In this document: positions 42,322-51,435 of the stretch, piece after piece
How positions within the stretch are numbered: the stretch's first letter is position 1
Layout: every line of letters starts with the position of its first letter
Source of the DNA: Rubritalea squalenifaciens DSM 18772
GTDB taxonomy: Bacteria > Verrucomicrobiota > Verrucomicrobiia > Verrucomicrobiales > Akkermansiaceae
NCBI RefSeq assembly: GCF_900141815.1
Contig: NZ_FQYR01000004.1
Location: 124,001 to 188,000, forward strand
Length of the DNA: 64,000 bases
Reading direction: 5' to 3'
Translations under genes and position numbers: made by a program
Notes under the pieces: model-generated
The model's input: the letters and a program-made list of their open reading frames with translations, nothing else
Told to the model about the DNA's origin: nothing
The model's database searches: none

Positions 42322-42993
42322 TTAGGAAGAGAGCTGGTTCTGGATACACTTGCGCAGCGAGGTGCGGATGCGTTCCAGTTGTTTGTAGATAGCATCCATC
42401 GAGCGGTTCATGCGAGAGGCTATTTTGGCGAGAGCGTCAGCCTGGTCGGATTCGTAACGCGCCTGAATGATCTCGCGTTGCTTGTCTGAGAGAAGATCGA
42501 GGCAGTGCCTCATGGCATCGAGGCGAGTGGACAGTCTGTTGGCATTGCGCTGTTCGTGCTCGGCCACCTTCATGGAGAGCTTCTTGGTGATGTCCGGGGA
42601 GAGGGAGGTCTTAAGGTTCGGCTTGTTCTTTTTCAGCCAGCTTAGCCCTTTGAAGCGAGCGCAGGTAAAAGCAAGTCTTCGAAAATCCTCGATATCCCAG
42701 GATGGATCACGTTTCTTCCAGAGCACGATGCATGTTTCCTGCAGGCAATCCTCTACTGCGGCGGGATCTCTCACGATGGTAGAGAGGAAGGCCCGCAGTG
42801 ACGGTTGAGCTGCAAGGTAGAGCTGGGTGAACTGTTTGACCTCGGCGTGTTTGGGGCCGAGTGAGTCTAGAGCTGCTTCACTCTGAGCGGCTTGCCAGAG
42901 AGCTGGGTGGGTAGAGACTTCACTATTCGGCGAGAATGGCGACTTGGTGTCGTCGCCGTTCGGCTCGCTGAGGTGAGTGGAGTCTTGGTTCAT
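42322..42993 (-). CDS. ECF-type RNA polymerase sigma factor
   Basis: A 223-residue sigma-70-family factor. Region 2: AFLSTIVRDPAAVEDCLQET, then LWKKRDPSWDIEDFRRLAF and ARFKGLSWLKKNK. Region 4: LDLLSDKQREIIQARYE and SMDAIYKQLERIRTSLRKCI. An extra ~50-residue N-terminal extension is polar. The downstream gene, 2 bases away, is its likely anti-sigma. It lies opposite the PVC-type cytochrome gene. Confidence 0.88.
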   Translation of the reverse strand: MNQDSTHLSEPNGDDTKSPFSPNSEVSTHPALWQAAQSEAALDSLGPKHAEVKQFTQLYLAAQPSLRAFLSTIVRDPAAVEDCLQETCIVLWKKRDPSWDIEDFRRLAFTCARFKGLSWLKKNKPNLKTSLSPDITKKLSMKVAEHEQRNANRLSTRLDAMRHCLDLLSDKQREIIQARYESDQADALAKIASRMNRSMDAIYKQLERIRTSLRKCIQNQLSS

Positions 42994-43314
42994 TGGTTTC
43001 AGTATACTAGCTCGTGGGAGGAATCATTTCCAAAAATGATACCGCCGCAGACTAGGAGGAGATGCGCTAGGACGACAAGTGCTCTCTACTCTAGGGTCTT
43101 GGGAAAAGGGAGGATGTGTTGGCTTGTGTCATAATCATGCCAATTTGCAGGAAATGCGAAAATAAATGTCAGAAGCGATCATCTTGAGAAATGTCTTAGT
43201 AGAATGGCTCATCTGCGCCTCTCATGGACTCACTCCAGAATCATTGTGGTCCAAGAGGAGGTGAGGTAGACTTACTTCCTAAGTAGATAGCCACCGATAC
43301 AGAAGATTTAGCTT
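42994..43314. other. intergenic region between the ECF sigma factor and PVC dehydrogenase genes
   Basis: 321 bases for two divergent promoters. The only clear element is a perfect hairpin ATCATTT-CCAA-AAATGAT at 43023-43040, just upstream of the sigma gene, possibly an operator. No RNA gene or small reading frame was convincing. Confidence 0.5.
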
Positions 43315-46300
43315 ATGAGAAAATCGACGATAAAACAGAACTGGAAACGCCATTGTGCTGTCGCTGGGCTTGCTGCTCCCGTGGTAGTAGCGGGCATCGC
43401 CATAGCAGATGCCGGGAAGTCTGGTGAAAAGGGGGCCGGGAAGCCTCAGATTTTGGCGCAAAGTGAGGTCATCAAGGCCAAAGACGAGAAGCGTAGCAAG
43501 AGCTTTGAAGTGGACGTCACAGGTTTGCAGACTGTCATGCTTAAGGCTGAGGATGTGGATGGCAACAGCTATGACTGGATCAGCTGGTATGACCTGGCTT
43601 TCGTGACTGCTGACGGTAAAAAACTCGCGATCGGCGAGAAAGATATCAAGAGCCAGCAGCAGGGTTGGGGGAAATTAGGCGTCGATCAAGCTGCGGATGG
43701 CAAGTCTCCGCTTAAGGTTGAAGGCAAGCAGGTTAAAGGCTTTGGGGGACATGCTCCGTCCGTGATTACACTCAATGTGCCAGAGGGTGCCGTGAAGCTC
43801 ATGGCCACGGGTGCTCTGGATGACGGTGGAGCACTGGCTTCTGATAAGGCATCGGTTAAGTTTAGGGTGATCAACTCCGATCTCGGATGGGTGCCTAGTG
43901 AGGCTCCTCAGATCGTGGATGTTTCCCGTTTCAGCGTACCTGAAGGACTGGAAGTCACTCTATGGGCGCAGTCTCCAATGCTCTACAATCCGACCAACAT
44001 GGATGTCGACCACAAAGGGCGCATCTGGGTAGCTGAGGGTGTGAACTACCGTAGCAAGGGAGGACGCCGACCTGAGGGAGATAGAATCGTGGTGCTCGAA
44101 GATACGGATGGTGATGGTAAAGCTGATTCCAGTCACACCTTCTTGCAGGACCCTAGTCTGGAATGTCCTCTGGGTGTTGCTGTGTTTGACAATGTGGTGA
44201 TTGTTCCTCAGCCGCCTCATCTTGTGAAATACACGGATGTGAACCGCGACCTGAAGTTTGACCCGAAGGTCGACAAAAAGGAAATCATGATGACTGGCTT
44301 TAATGCTGCCCAGCATGATCACTCCCTTCACTCAGTAACCGCTGGCCCTGACGGGAAGTGGTACTTCAACAATGGTAACTGCGGAGCGATCTTTACCGAC
44401 AAGTCTGGTAAAACCTTCCGCATGAATGGTGTCTACCGCGGAGGTGGTGGCCGCTATTTCGTGGATCAGCACAAGCTTGGCGGTGCTGCCAGTGATGACG
44501 GCTATGTCTGGACTTCCGGTTTTGGTGTGAGGATGAACCCTGACGGCACCAATGTGGAGATCATGGGGCATGGTTACCGTAACAGCTATGAGCAGACCGT
44601 GAACTCCATGGGTGATGTTTTCCAAAATGATAACGATGACTACTCAGCGTGCCGTAACTCCTATGTGTTAGAGTACGGTAGTGCCGGTTACTTCACCTTG
44701 GACGGTCAGCGTACATGGCAGACGCAGCAGCGCCCTGGAGATCCGGTTTCTAGCGCTCACTGGAGACAAAAGGATCCAGGAACCTTCGAAGTCGGTCATG
44801 TCTACGCTCCCGGTTCACCGACCGGTGTGACGTACTATGAGAATGGGGCACTCGGTGAGAAGTGGTCTGGTACCTACCTTGCCAGTGACGCAGCGAGAAA
44901 TGTGATCTTCGGGTTCAAGCCAAAGGCGAGAGGTGCAGGCTTCGAGCTTGATCCTATGGACTTCATTACCACGAATCTGGATAAGGCTTATGTAGGTGCT
45001 GACCACACCAGTAAATTACGCCAGCTAAAGGATGCCTCAGATGAGAAGGTGCTTTTCCGCCCATCTGATGTTTGTGTAGGACCTGATGGAGCCTTGTATG
45101 TAGCTGACTGGTACGACGGTCGTGTCGGTGGTCACGCTACCATTGATAACAGCTGCTCCGGAGCCATCTACCGTATCGCTCCTAAAGGCTTTAAACCGCA
45201 AGTCCCAGAGTTCGACCTGAATACCATTGAAGGGCAAATTACCGCGCTGGAAAGTCCTGCGGTGAATGTCCGTCATCTTGGTTTCTTGCGTCTGAAAGAA
45301 GGTGGTGAAAAATCTCTGCCTGCAGTCGAGAAGTTACTTGCTCACCCTAACAAGTGGGTGGCATCTCGTGCAATCTGGTTGCTGCCTTATCTGGGTAAAG
45401 ATGGGCACGCGAAGTGTGAGACTTTGTTGAATTCGGATAATCCAGAAACACGGATGGTCGCCTATCGTGCCCTGCGTCGTGCTGGGGTAAACATTCTGCC
45501 TTACGCAGAGAAACTCGCCAGTGATCCTGATGCAGCGGTACGCCGTGATGTGGCCCTCTCCTTGCGTCCGTACACGGCGGATGAAAGCGCAAGCATCTTT
45601 GTGGCTCTCGCCAAAGCTTGCGATACTCAGGACAAAAACAGTGTCGAGGCCATCGGTCTTGGTGCGGTGAAGAAGGAAGATGCTGTCTGGAAGGCGATCA
45701 AGGCTGCCATGGTGTCAGGTGGCTCTGAGACCTGGAGTGATTCCTTTGCGAAACTAACCTGGCGTCTCTGGCCGGTTTCCGGCGTAGCAGATCTGAAGGC
45801 TCGTGCCTTGAGTAAAGAGCTGAGCAAAGAGCAGCGTATGCTGGCCGTGGAGACTCTCTCTTTCATCAACGATCGTGGTGCAGCGGATGCTCTGCTGGAT
45901 GTCGCGGCTGCGGACAGCTCCGTGAAAGACTGGGCTGCTTTCTGGCTGCTTCGACGCGGTACTGGTGAGTGGGCTCATATGAAGCTCTCCAAGCAACTCA
46001 AGGAGCGTGGTATCTACGACCCTGAGAATATCAAACTGTCCCCAATCGTGGTGCCGGCTGCGACTCCTCAGGATAAACTCATCAAGGTGGAGGATGTGAT
46101 GAAGCTGACTGGCGATAAAGCCAAGGGCGCTCAGACGATCATGCGCTGTGTGATGTGTCACAATATCAACGGAGCTGGTCCTGACTATGGTCCCGGTCTC
46201 AAAGGATGGGGCGCTACACAGGCCAAGGAGGCGATCGTCCGCAGCATCGTAGATCCTTCCGCAGACCTGGCTCATGGCTTCAAGGGACAAGAGATTACTC

Positions 46301-46512
46301 TGAAGGATGGCCAGAAGATTCACGGTCTGATCACGAGTGTGGCTGACCCACACATCATCACCTCTACAGGTGGCGTGACTCAGCTGGTGCCAAAGAACCG
46401 CATTAAGCAGGTAAAGTGGATGAAGCGCTCCCTAATGCTGTCAGCCGATCAGCTTGGTCTCTCCGCGCAGGATGTAGCGGACATCACAGCCTACCTCCAG
46501 AGCTGGAAGTAA
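43315..46512 (+). CDS. PVC-type secreted dehydrogenase with haem-binding CxxCH domain
   Basis: A 1065-residue periplasmic protein. Domains in order: signal peptide (to about residue 32), NPCBM-like carbohydrate-binding domain (about 55-190), beta-propeller membrane-bound-dehydrogenase domain (about 205-640; KGRIWVAEGVNYR, DGALYVADWYDGR), HEAT repeats (about 645-880), and a cytochrome c domain with CVMCH near residue 945. The last 40 residues hold KNRIKQVKWMKRSLM, then LSAQDVADITAYLQSW. This architecture is typical of Planctomycetes-Verrucomicrobia-Chlamydiae genomes and is usually linked to carbohydrate or sulfated glycan use. Substrate unknown. Confidence 0.9.
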   Translation: MRKSTIKQNWKRHCAVAGLAAPVVVAGIAIADAGKSGEKGAGKPQILAQSEVIKAKDEKRSKSFEVDVTGLQTVMLKAEDVDGNSYDWISWYDLAFVTADGKKLAIGEKDIKSQQQGWGKLGVDQAADGKSPLKVEGKQVKGFGGHAPSVITLNVPEGAVKLMATGALDDGGALASDKASVKFRVINSDLGWVPSEAPQIVDVSRFSVPEGLEVTLWAQSPMLYNPTNMDVDHKGRIWVAEGVNYRSKGGRRPEGDRIVVLEDTDGDGKADSSHTFLQDPSLECPLGVAVFDNVVIVPQPPHLVKYTDVNRDLKFDPKVDKKEIMMTGFNAAQHDHSLHSVTAGPDGKWYFNNGNCGAIFTDKSGKTFRMNGVYRGGGGRYFVDQHKLGGAASDDGYVWTSGFGVRMNPDGTNVEIMGHGYRNSYEQTVNSMGDVFQNDNDDYSACRNSYVLEYGSAGYFTLDGQRTWQTQQRPGDPVSSAHWRQKDPGTFEVGHVYAPGSPTGVTYYENGALGEKWSGTYLASDAARNVIFGFKPKARGAGFELDPMDFITTNLDKAYVGADHTSKLRQLKDASDEKVLFRPSDVCVGPDGALYVADWYDGRVGGHATIDNSCSGAIYRIAPKGFKPQVPEFDLNTIEGQITALESPAVNVRHLGFLRLKEGGEKSLPAVEKLLAHPNKWVASRAIWLLPYLGKDGHAKCETLLNSDNPETRMVAYRALRRAGVNILPYAEKLASDPDAAVRRDVALSLRPYTADESASIFVALAKACDTQDKNSVEAIGLGAVKKEDAVWKAIKAAMVSGGSETWSDSFAKLTWRLWPVSGVADLKARALSKELSKEQRMLAVETLSFINDRGAADALLDVAAADSSVKDWAAFWLLRRGTGEWAHMKLSKQLKERGIYDPENIKLSPIVVPAATPQDKLIKVEDVMKLTGDKAKGAQTIMRCVMCHNINGAGPDYGPGLKGWGATQAKEAIVRSIVDPSADLAHGFKGQEITLKDGQKIHGLITSVADPHIITSTGGVTQLVPKNRIKQVKWMKRSLMLSADQLGLSAQDVADITAYLQSWK

Positions 46513-46538
46513 GCGCTTTCCCAACTCAAACATTTACC

Positions 46539-46570
46539 AAGCAGAGGGTCACGAGACTCTCTGCTTTTTT
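46539..46570. terminator. terminator after the PVC dehydrogenase
   Basis: AAGCAGAG-GGTC / GACT-CTCTGCTT hairpin with loop ACGA, followed by T6. Stem touches the stop codon of the convergent membrane-protein gene, so it may serve both. Confidence 0.8.
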
Positions 46571-47216
46571 ATTTCTTGAGCGGCGGTAGTTGGCTGCGCT
46601 CGAACAGCAAGGAGCCAGCACCTGTGATGATCTGTAGCAGGCCGAAACCAAAGATCATGTAGAAGTTGGCGAGGTGGAAGGTGTCGACCTCCATCTTGCC
46701 AAGGCTCATGCTGACGAACCAAAAAGCCAGACCAAGCGCGAGAGTTAGGATGCTGAGGATGCGGATGGATTTAGGCACGAAGAGACGGATGGAGAAGAGC
46801 GATAGGGAGTAAAAGACGAGAAGTAGGGGGGAGGTAAACATAGCGGAATCCACATTTTCAGTGACGACAGAACTGGTAATAATTGCTCCAGAGAGCAGTG
46901 ATGGTAGCATGGAGCGGAGGACGGTTTTAAAGCCGGGGCTGAGGATGTTCTGGTTCGTAGCGTTGGAGTAGCGACTGACAAAGACAACTAGCGCGATCAG
47001 CGTGAGGATAAGGACTATTGCCCAAGGAAGGAGCCATGCTGAGGGCGTGACTGTGATTGAGGCTATATCGTCAGTGATCAGGCGGTTGTAGTAGATAGAG
47101 GAAGCAGTGCCGATGACGACAGAGAAAAGACCACCCAGTAATAGGACGGGAGCAGTGACGCGGCTGTGTTGATCAGCTTGGCGCATGAGCCGGGTGGTGA
47201 TGTCGATGTGTTCCAT
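46569..47216 (-). CDS. integral membrane protein of unknown function
   Basis: A 215-residue protein with about six hydrophobic segments (for example VTAPVLLLGGLFSVVIG, WLLPWAIVLILTLIALVVFV, ILSILTLALGLAFWFV). The start MEHIDITTRLMRQADQHSR gives a short cytosolic N-terminus. No family recognised. It is separated from the upstream Bax-inhibitor gene by that gene's terminator. Confidence 0.6.
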   Translation of the reverse strand: MEHIDITTRLMRQADQHSRVTAPVLLLGGLFSVVIGTASSIYYNRLITDDIASITVTPSAWLLPWAIVLILTLIALVVFVSRYSNATNQNILSPGFKTVLRSMLPSLLSGAIITSSVVTENVDSAMFTSPLLLVFYSLSLFSIRLFVPKSIRILSILTLALGLAFWFVSMSLGKMEVDTFHLANFYMIFGFGLLQIITGAGSLLFERSQLPPLKK

Positions 47217-47257
47217 GAGCGAGACGTTAGGAAGAGCGGTGATGAAACACGAGCATG

Positions 47258-47290
47258 AAAAAAGCGCCCGGGATAACCCAAGGCGCTTTG
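47258..47290 (-). terminator. terminator of the Bax-inhibitor-1 family gene
   Basis: On the minus strand, AAAGCGCC / GGCGCTTTTTT with a loop of about 13 bases, ending in six T. Confidence 0.85.
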
Positions 47291-47317
47291 GTGAAATCTA
47301 CTTGGAAATGCTTCTGC

Positions 47318-48025
47318 TTAATCGTTGCTTGAGAGAGACATCAGGATCTGGATCACATACCAGAACAGCAGGGCGATGCTGGCGAAAAGGCTAAGTGATG
47401 CCGCCACGTACTGGTTAGAGCCGTAGTGATGGAGGACATCCGAAGTGTCCTTGAGAATGGCAACACAGGCAAATACGACCATGAAGGCGCAGAAGATGAT
47501 TCCTAAATTAAAGCCAATGAAAATTGAGGCTACGATCAGGCCTAAGGCCACAAATCCACCGATCTTCAAGAACCCTCCGAGAAATGAGAAGTCTTTCTTG
47601 GTTGTGAAAGCAATGAAGGTCACGCCCAGTGTCATCGCGGCTGTGATAATTGCAGCTTGAGTAATGATCTCAGGAGCATAGGCGGTGGCAAAAAGCATGA
47701 CTGGCAGGAACAGAACAGCATAGGCAGTGGAGAGTAGTGCCAAACCTGCATATTGTATGCCTTTGGATGTGCCGCTGTGTGCCCATTTCTGAGCGACCAT
47801 TGAGGCCACCATGAATAGACCGATAACGATAAGCCAGCTGAACCCAGTGGTCATGGTTGTAGCGAGGGCTCTCATTGCTGGTATCTGCAGGAAAACGTAC
47901 TCTAGCAGTGCGAAGAGGCCAATAGCTCCAGCAAGGTGCATGTATGTCTTCTTGATGAACTCAGAGCGAATGTCTACCGGCTGTGCAGCAACGCTGTATG
48001 GGGATGCGTAAGGATTGTCGTACAT
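47318..48025 (-). CDS. Bax inhibitor-1/YccA family membrane protein
   Basis: A 235-residue protein with seven membrane segments. The start MYDNPYASPYSVAAQP has the short polar N-terminus usual in the family. The final segments contain CVAILKDTSDVLHHYGSNQYVAASLSLFASIALLFWYVIQIL, with the pore-lining Asp region characteristic of BI-1. Homologues are pH-dependent calcium-leak channels or FtsH modulators. The frame extends 18 codons upstream, but those residues are atypical. Confidence 0.9.
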   Translation of the reverse strand: MYDNPYASPYSVAAQPVDIRSEFIKKTYMHLAGAIGLFALLEYVFLQIPAMRALATTMTTGFSWLIVIGLFMVASMVAQKWAHSGTSKGIQYAGLALLSTAYAVLFLPVMLFATAYAPEIITQAAIITAAMTLGVTFIAFTTKKDFSFLGGFLKIGGFVALGLIVASIFIGFNLGIIFCAFMVVFACVAILKDTSDVLHHYGSNQYVAASLSLFASIALLFWYVIQILMSLSSND

Positions 48026-48115
48026 TGTTTTTGGTCTGTCTATTTTGTCGAAAAATAGGCTAGTTTCCGTTTCCAGCAACAGAAATCGGAAAAAATCGGT
48101 GTTAGGAGGTGTGGC

Positions 48116-49513
48116 TTAGAATGGCAGGCCTTTGCCGCCTTTGCCTCCACCCATGCCGCCAAGGCCGCCGAGAAGGTCTTTCATGTCTCCCATGCCGCCC
48201 ATTTGCTTCATCATCTGTTTCATCTTGCCCTTGGAGCGCATCATCTTGCGCATCTCACCGAACTGCTTAAGCAGTCGGTTGACCTCAATGATGGTGGTGC
48301 CGGAACCTTTGGCGATACGCTTGCGGCGAGTGCCTTTGATGATTTCAGGGCGCTCGCGTTCTTTAGGAGTCATGGAGAGTACGATGGCCTCCATGTGCTT
48401 GAACTTGTCTGTGTTGAGGGCATCGGCAGGAAGCTGTTTTTTGAGCTTCTTCATGCCTGGAAGCATGCCGAGTAGTCCGTCAAGTGGCCCGAGATTTTTG
48501 ATCATGGCCATCTGGTCGAGGAAGTCGTTGAAGTCGAACTTGCCTTCCTGCATCCGCTTGGCGGATTTCATGGCCTTCTCTTCGTCGATCTTGTCGGCTA
48601 CTTGCTCGACCATGGAGACTACGTCACCCATGTCGAGGATGCGGCCCGCCATTCGCTCGGGGTGGAACTCGGAGAAATTCTCCAGTTTCTCACCTTCACC
48701 GATGTACTTGATCGGTTTGCCAGTGACACCACGCATGGATAGGGCGGCACCACCACGGGCATCACCATCCAGCTTGGTCAGGACGATACCGGTAATACCA
48801 ACGGCTTCATCGAAATGATTGGCTACGGAGACTGCCTGTTGACCGGTGGCAGCGTCTGCTACGAGCAAGGTCTCTTTCGGATCGAGGAATTTGTGGAGAT
48901 CCTTGAGTTCCTCAATGAGCTTTTCGTCGATTTCCTGACGACCGGCGGTATCGAAGATGAGAACGGTGCCGTTCTGGTCTTCAGCCCACTTGAGAGCGTC
49001 TTTAGCGACTTTGACGAGATTGGTTTCAGAAGCGTCTGGCTTGTAGACTGGGACATCAATCTGAGCACCGAGTGTGCCGAGCTGCTCGATCGCTGCCGGG
49101 CGGTAAAGGTCACAAGCGATGAGGAGAGGGCGTCTGCCTTCTTTCTTCAAGCGCATCGCGAGCTTGGCAGACGTGGTGGTCTTACCTGCACCGTTGAGAC
49201 CGACCATCAGGATGCGCGCCGGCGGGTTCAGATCGAGAGGTACTTGGTCGCCACCCAGGAGTTCAGTCAGTTCGTCGTGGAAAATTTTGACGATCTGTTC
49301 ACCTGGCTTGATGGACTTCATCACCGTCTCACCAAGGGCCTTTTCCTTCACCTTGTTGATGAAGTCTTTGGCGATAGAGAATTCCACGTCAGCTTCCAGC
49401 AAGGAGAGGCGCACCTCGCGCAGGGCGTCAGAGATGTTTTTCTCCGAGATCTTGCCGTGGCCACGGAGTTTCTTGAAGGTGTTCTCGAGAGAGTCTGAGA
49501 GTGAATTGAACAT
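48116..49513 (-). CDS. ffh: signal recognition particle protein Ffh
   Basis: A 465-residue GTPase that recognises signal sequences with SRP RNA. N domain (about 1-95), G domain with VGLNGAGKTTTSAKLA (G1) and FDTAGRQ (G3), TKLDGDARGGAA, and a Met-rich M domain from about 300 with MLPGMKKLKKQLP and a Gly/Met-rich tail (GGMGDMKDLLGGLGG). Full length. Confidence 0.97.
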   Translation of the reverse strand: MFNSLSDSLENTFKKLRGHGKISEKNISDALREVRLSLLEADVEFSIAKDFINKVKEKALGETVMKSIKPGEQIVKIFHDELTELLGGDQVPLDLNPPARILMVGLNGAGKTTTSAKLAMRLKKEGRRPLLIACDLYRPAAIEQLGTLGAQIDVPVYKPDASETNLVKVAKDALKWAEDQNGTVLIFDTAGRQEIDEKLIEELKDLHKFLDPKETLLVADAATGQQAVSVANHFDEAVGITGIVLTKLDGDARGGAALSMRGVTGKPIKYIGEGEKLENFSEFHPERMAGRILDMGDVVSMVEQVADKIDEEKAMKSAKRMQEGKFDFNDFLDQMAMIKNLGPLDGLLGMLPGMKKLKKQLPADALNTDKFKHMEAIVLSMTPKERERPEIIKGTRRKRIAKGSGTTIIEVNRLLKQFGEMRKMMRSKGKMKQMMKQMGGMGDMKDLLGGLGGMGGGKGGKGLPF

Positions 49514-49556
49514 AAATTGTATAGGCGTTTGGTAAAATGGTCGGCGGGGAGAAATG

Positions 49557-50870
49557 CTAGTTGGAGCTCTTGTTCTCCGGATCTTGGGGGATGATTTCGT
49601 TTGATTTCTCTTGAATGGCTTGTGGGAGCGATGGGGCAGTCTTTGGCTGGTAGGCGGCTTCGCGGTTGATGACGAAGGTCCAGCGCATCGGCATTTCCAT
49701 ATCAGGCTTCTCCTGTAGTTTCCACTGCACAGAGACGTCGCAGGTGGGTTTGCGCAGACGACGGTTCACTTTCCAAGAGAATTTTTTCGTGGCGGGATCA
49801 AATTTGGCAGGAACCAGGCCAAAGCCTGACACTCTCATGACCAGTGACTCAGGGTCGAGACCCTCCACTTTAGAGAGGTCCGCACTGATGAGTGGAAGTC
49901 TATCTTCCGTGCTGCCCCCGGGAGCAGGTGTGACCGGATGCGGTGTCGTCTGGATGATGGCGCCAGCAGATCCCAGGGAGTTGCCGGTAGCCCGGAATGA
50001 GGTGGCGTACTCAAAAATGGAATCGTGCGTGCCCAGAATGATGTAGCGCGGGATCTCCATGTTGTTGGTGTCTTGTTTGACCTTGCCAGGCTTGACGGTG
50101 AACAGGTGCTTATAGCCGACCATCTCGGCAGTATCAAACATCTCTGGAGTGTGGAATCCACCGGGATAGGCGTAAGTAATGATCGGGGAGCCAAACTTGG
50201 CTTCGAGAAATTTCTTGGAGTCACCCATCTCCGCATTCAGGAATTTCTGGTATTCCTCCGGTCCTTTGCGCTGGGCCTTGCGTACGGTGGATGGGTAAGG
50301 GTGTGAGGTCGAGTGTGAGCCGACCGATGCCCCGTACTTCTGCATCTCGGCGATCATTTCACTGGTGAGCGCCTTGCCTCCTCCGTCGACATAGTTTTTG
50401 TAAAGGAAGAGGGTGAAGGGGAATTCGAACTCTTTCAGGATAGGATAGGCGTCTGTATAAACCGACTTCCAGCCATCATCGATGGTGATCAAGATAGAAC
50501 GGTCGGGCAGAGTTTTCTTCCCCTGTTTCCAGGCGATGAAGTCCTCAAGCGTGATGACATTCAGGCCAAGGTCTTTGATGGCCTGCATTTGCAGCCGGAA
50601 CTTGGCGGTAGGGATACGCATTTCTGTCGCTTTCTCCGTTGCAGAAAATTCATGGTAGCCGAGCACGGAGATCCGGGTGGCGTCCTCCGTTTCGTCTGAG
50701 ACGGTAGGATCGGAGGTTTCGGGAGAAGCGGTGGCCGGAGCCGAAGAAGGGGTCGCGGGTGTCTCGGCCTGAGTCTCCGCAGGACCAGGGCTGGATGCAG
50801 AATCTTGTCCCAGCAGCGCCGAAAAGGGCAGTAGGGCAAGAAGTAAAGCTGTAGGGAAAAGTCTTTTCAT
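49557..50870 (-). CDS. secreted polysaccharide deacetylase family protein
   Basis: A 437-residue protein. Signal peptide MKRLFPTALLLALLPFSAL, a Pro/Ala/Thr/Ser linker (about 22-70), then a NodB-like domain with ILITIDDGW (catalytic/metal Asp pair) and SHSTSHPY (two metal His). The later YAYPGGFHTPEM fits the Arg/Pro-rich motif. A ~150-residue C-terminal beta-rich part is of unknown role. It probably removes acetyl groups from peptidoglycan or exopolysaccharide in the periplasm. Confidence 0.88.
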   Translation of the reverse strand: MKRLFPTALLLALLPFSALLGQDSASSPGPAETQAETPATPSSAPATASPETSDPTVSDETEDATRISVLGYHEFSATEKATEMRIPTAKFRLQMQAIKDLGLNVITLEDFIAWKQGKKTLPDRSILITIDDGWKSVYTDAYPILKEFEFPFTLFLYKNYVDGGGKALTSEMIAEMQKYGASVGSHSTSHPYPSTVRKAQRKGPEEYQKFLNAEMGDSKKFLEAKFGSPIITYAYPGGFHTPEMFDTAEMVGYKHLFTVKPGKVKQDTNNMEIPRYIILGTHDSIFEYATSFRATGNSLGSAGAIIQTTPHPVTPAPGGSTEDRLPLISADLSKVEGLDPESLVMRVSGFGLVPAKFDPATKKFSWKVNRRLRKPTCDVSVQWKLQEKPDMEMPMRWTFVINREAAYQPKTAPSLPQAIQEKSNEIIPQDPENKSSN

Positions 50871-50922
50871 GGGTGCGACGTAAGGAAGCATACGTGAGCT
50901 TCCCCATTTGAAAAGTCACTTA

Positions 50923-51336
50923 TTAGCCAAGGTCGCGTGGGATAAAGACTTTGTTGGCATAGACTACGCAGAAGGCAAACATGGTGAAGGCAACGGCGAT
51001 ACCTCCTATGAAGAGGTAGTGACGTACCTTTTTGGAGGGGTTTCTTTTGCCTACGGCGCAGATATAAAATTCAAGCAAGGGGCCAAAGAAGTAGAGAAAG
51101 TTCCCCACGAGTGCACAGGATACTGCCCCTCGGATGAGATCCATTTCGGTGAGATGGAGTCGATTCGCGGCGTAGATGAGGATGCCGATGCCGGGAAAAA
51201 GTAGAATCAGGTTGAACCAGACACGAAGTTTCTCCCAGGAGGTGACCACAATATTGATCGGGGTCAGAGAAAAGTCTGGTTGGAGGTCGGCCTCTGAATA
51301 GTACTGGGGTGCTGTGTATGGATTCGGTTGGCTCAT
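50923..51336 (-). CDS. small membrane protein of unknown function
   Basis: A 137-residue protein starting MSQPNPYTAPQYYSEADLQ, with three or four hydrophobic segments (VWFNLILLFPGIGILIYA, AVSCALVGNFLYFFGPLLEFYI, LFIGGIAVAFTMFAFCVVYA). The N-terminal N-P-Y-x-A-P motif is often seen in short DUF-type membrane proteins of this phylum. The ATG at 51336 is chosen because this motif follows it. No function can be assigned. Confidence 0.6.
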   Translation of the reverse strand: MSQPNPYTAPQYYSEADLQPDFSLTPINIVVTSWEKLRVWFNLILLFPGIGILIYAANRLHLTEMDLIRGAVSCALVGNFLYFFGPLLEFYICAVGKRNPSKKVRHYLFIGGIAVAFTMFAFCVVYANKVFIPRDLG

Positions 51337-51435
51337 GATGTGGGTGATGCTTATCTGGAGAACTAAGTTATTTCTACACATGATGGTGCTTGTCTTGCAA
51401 GGGGGGAGGAATAAGCTGCGTAGGTCTGCTGAGGG

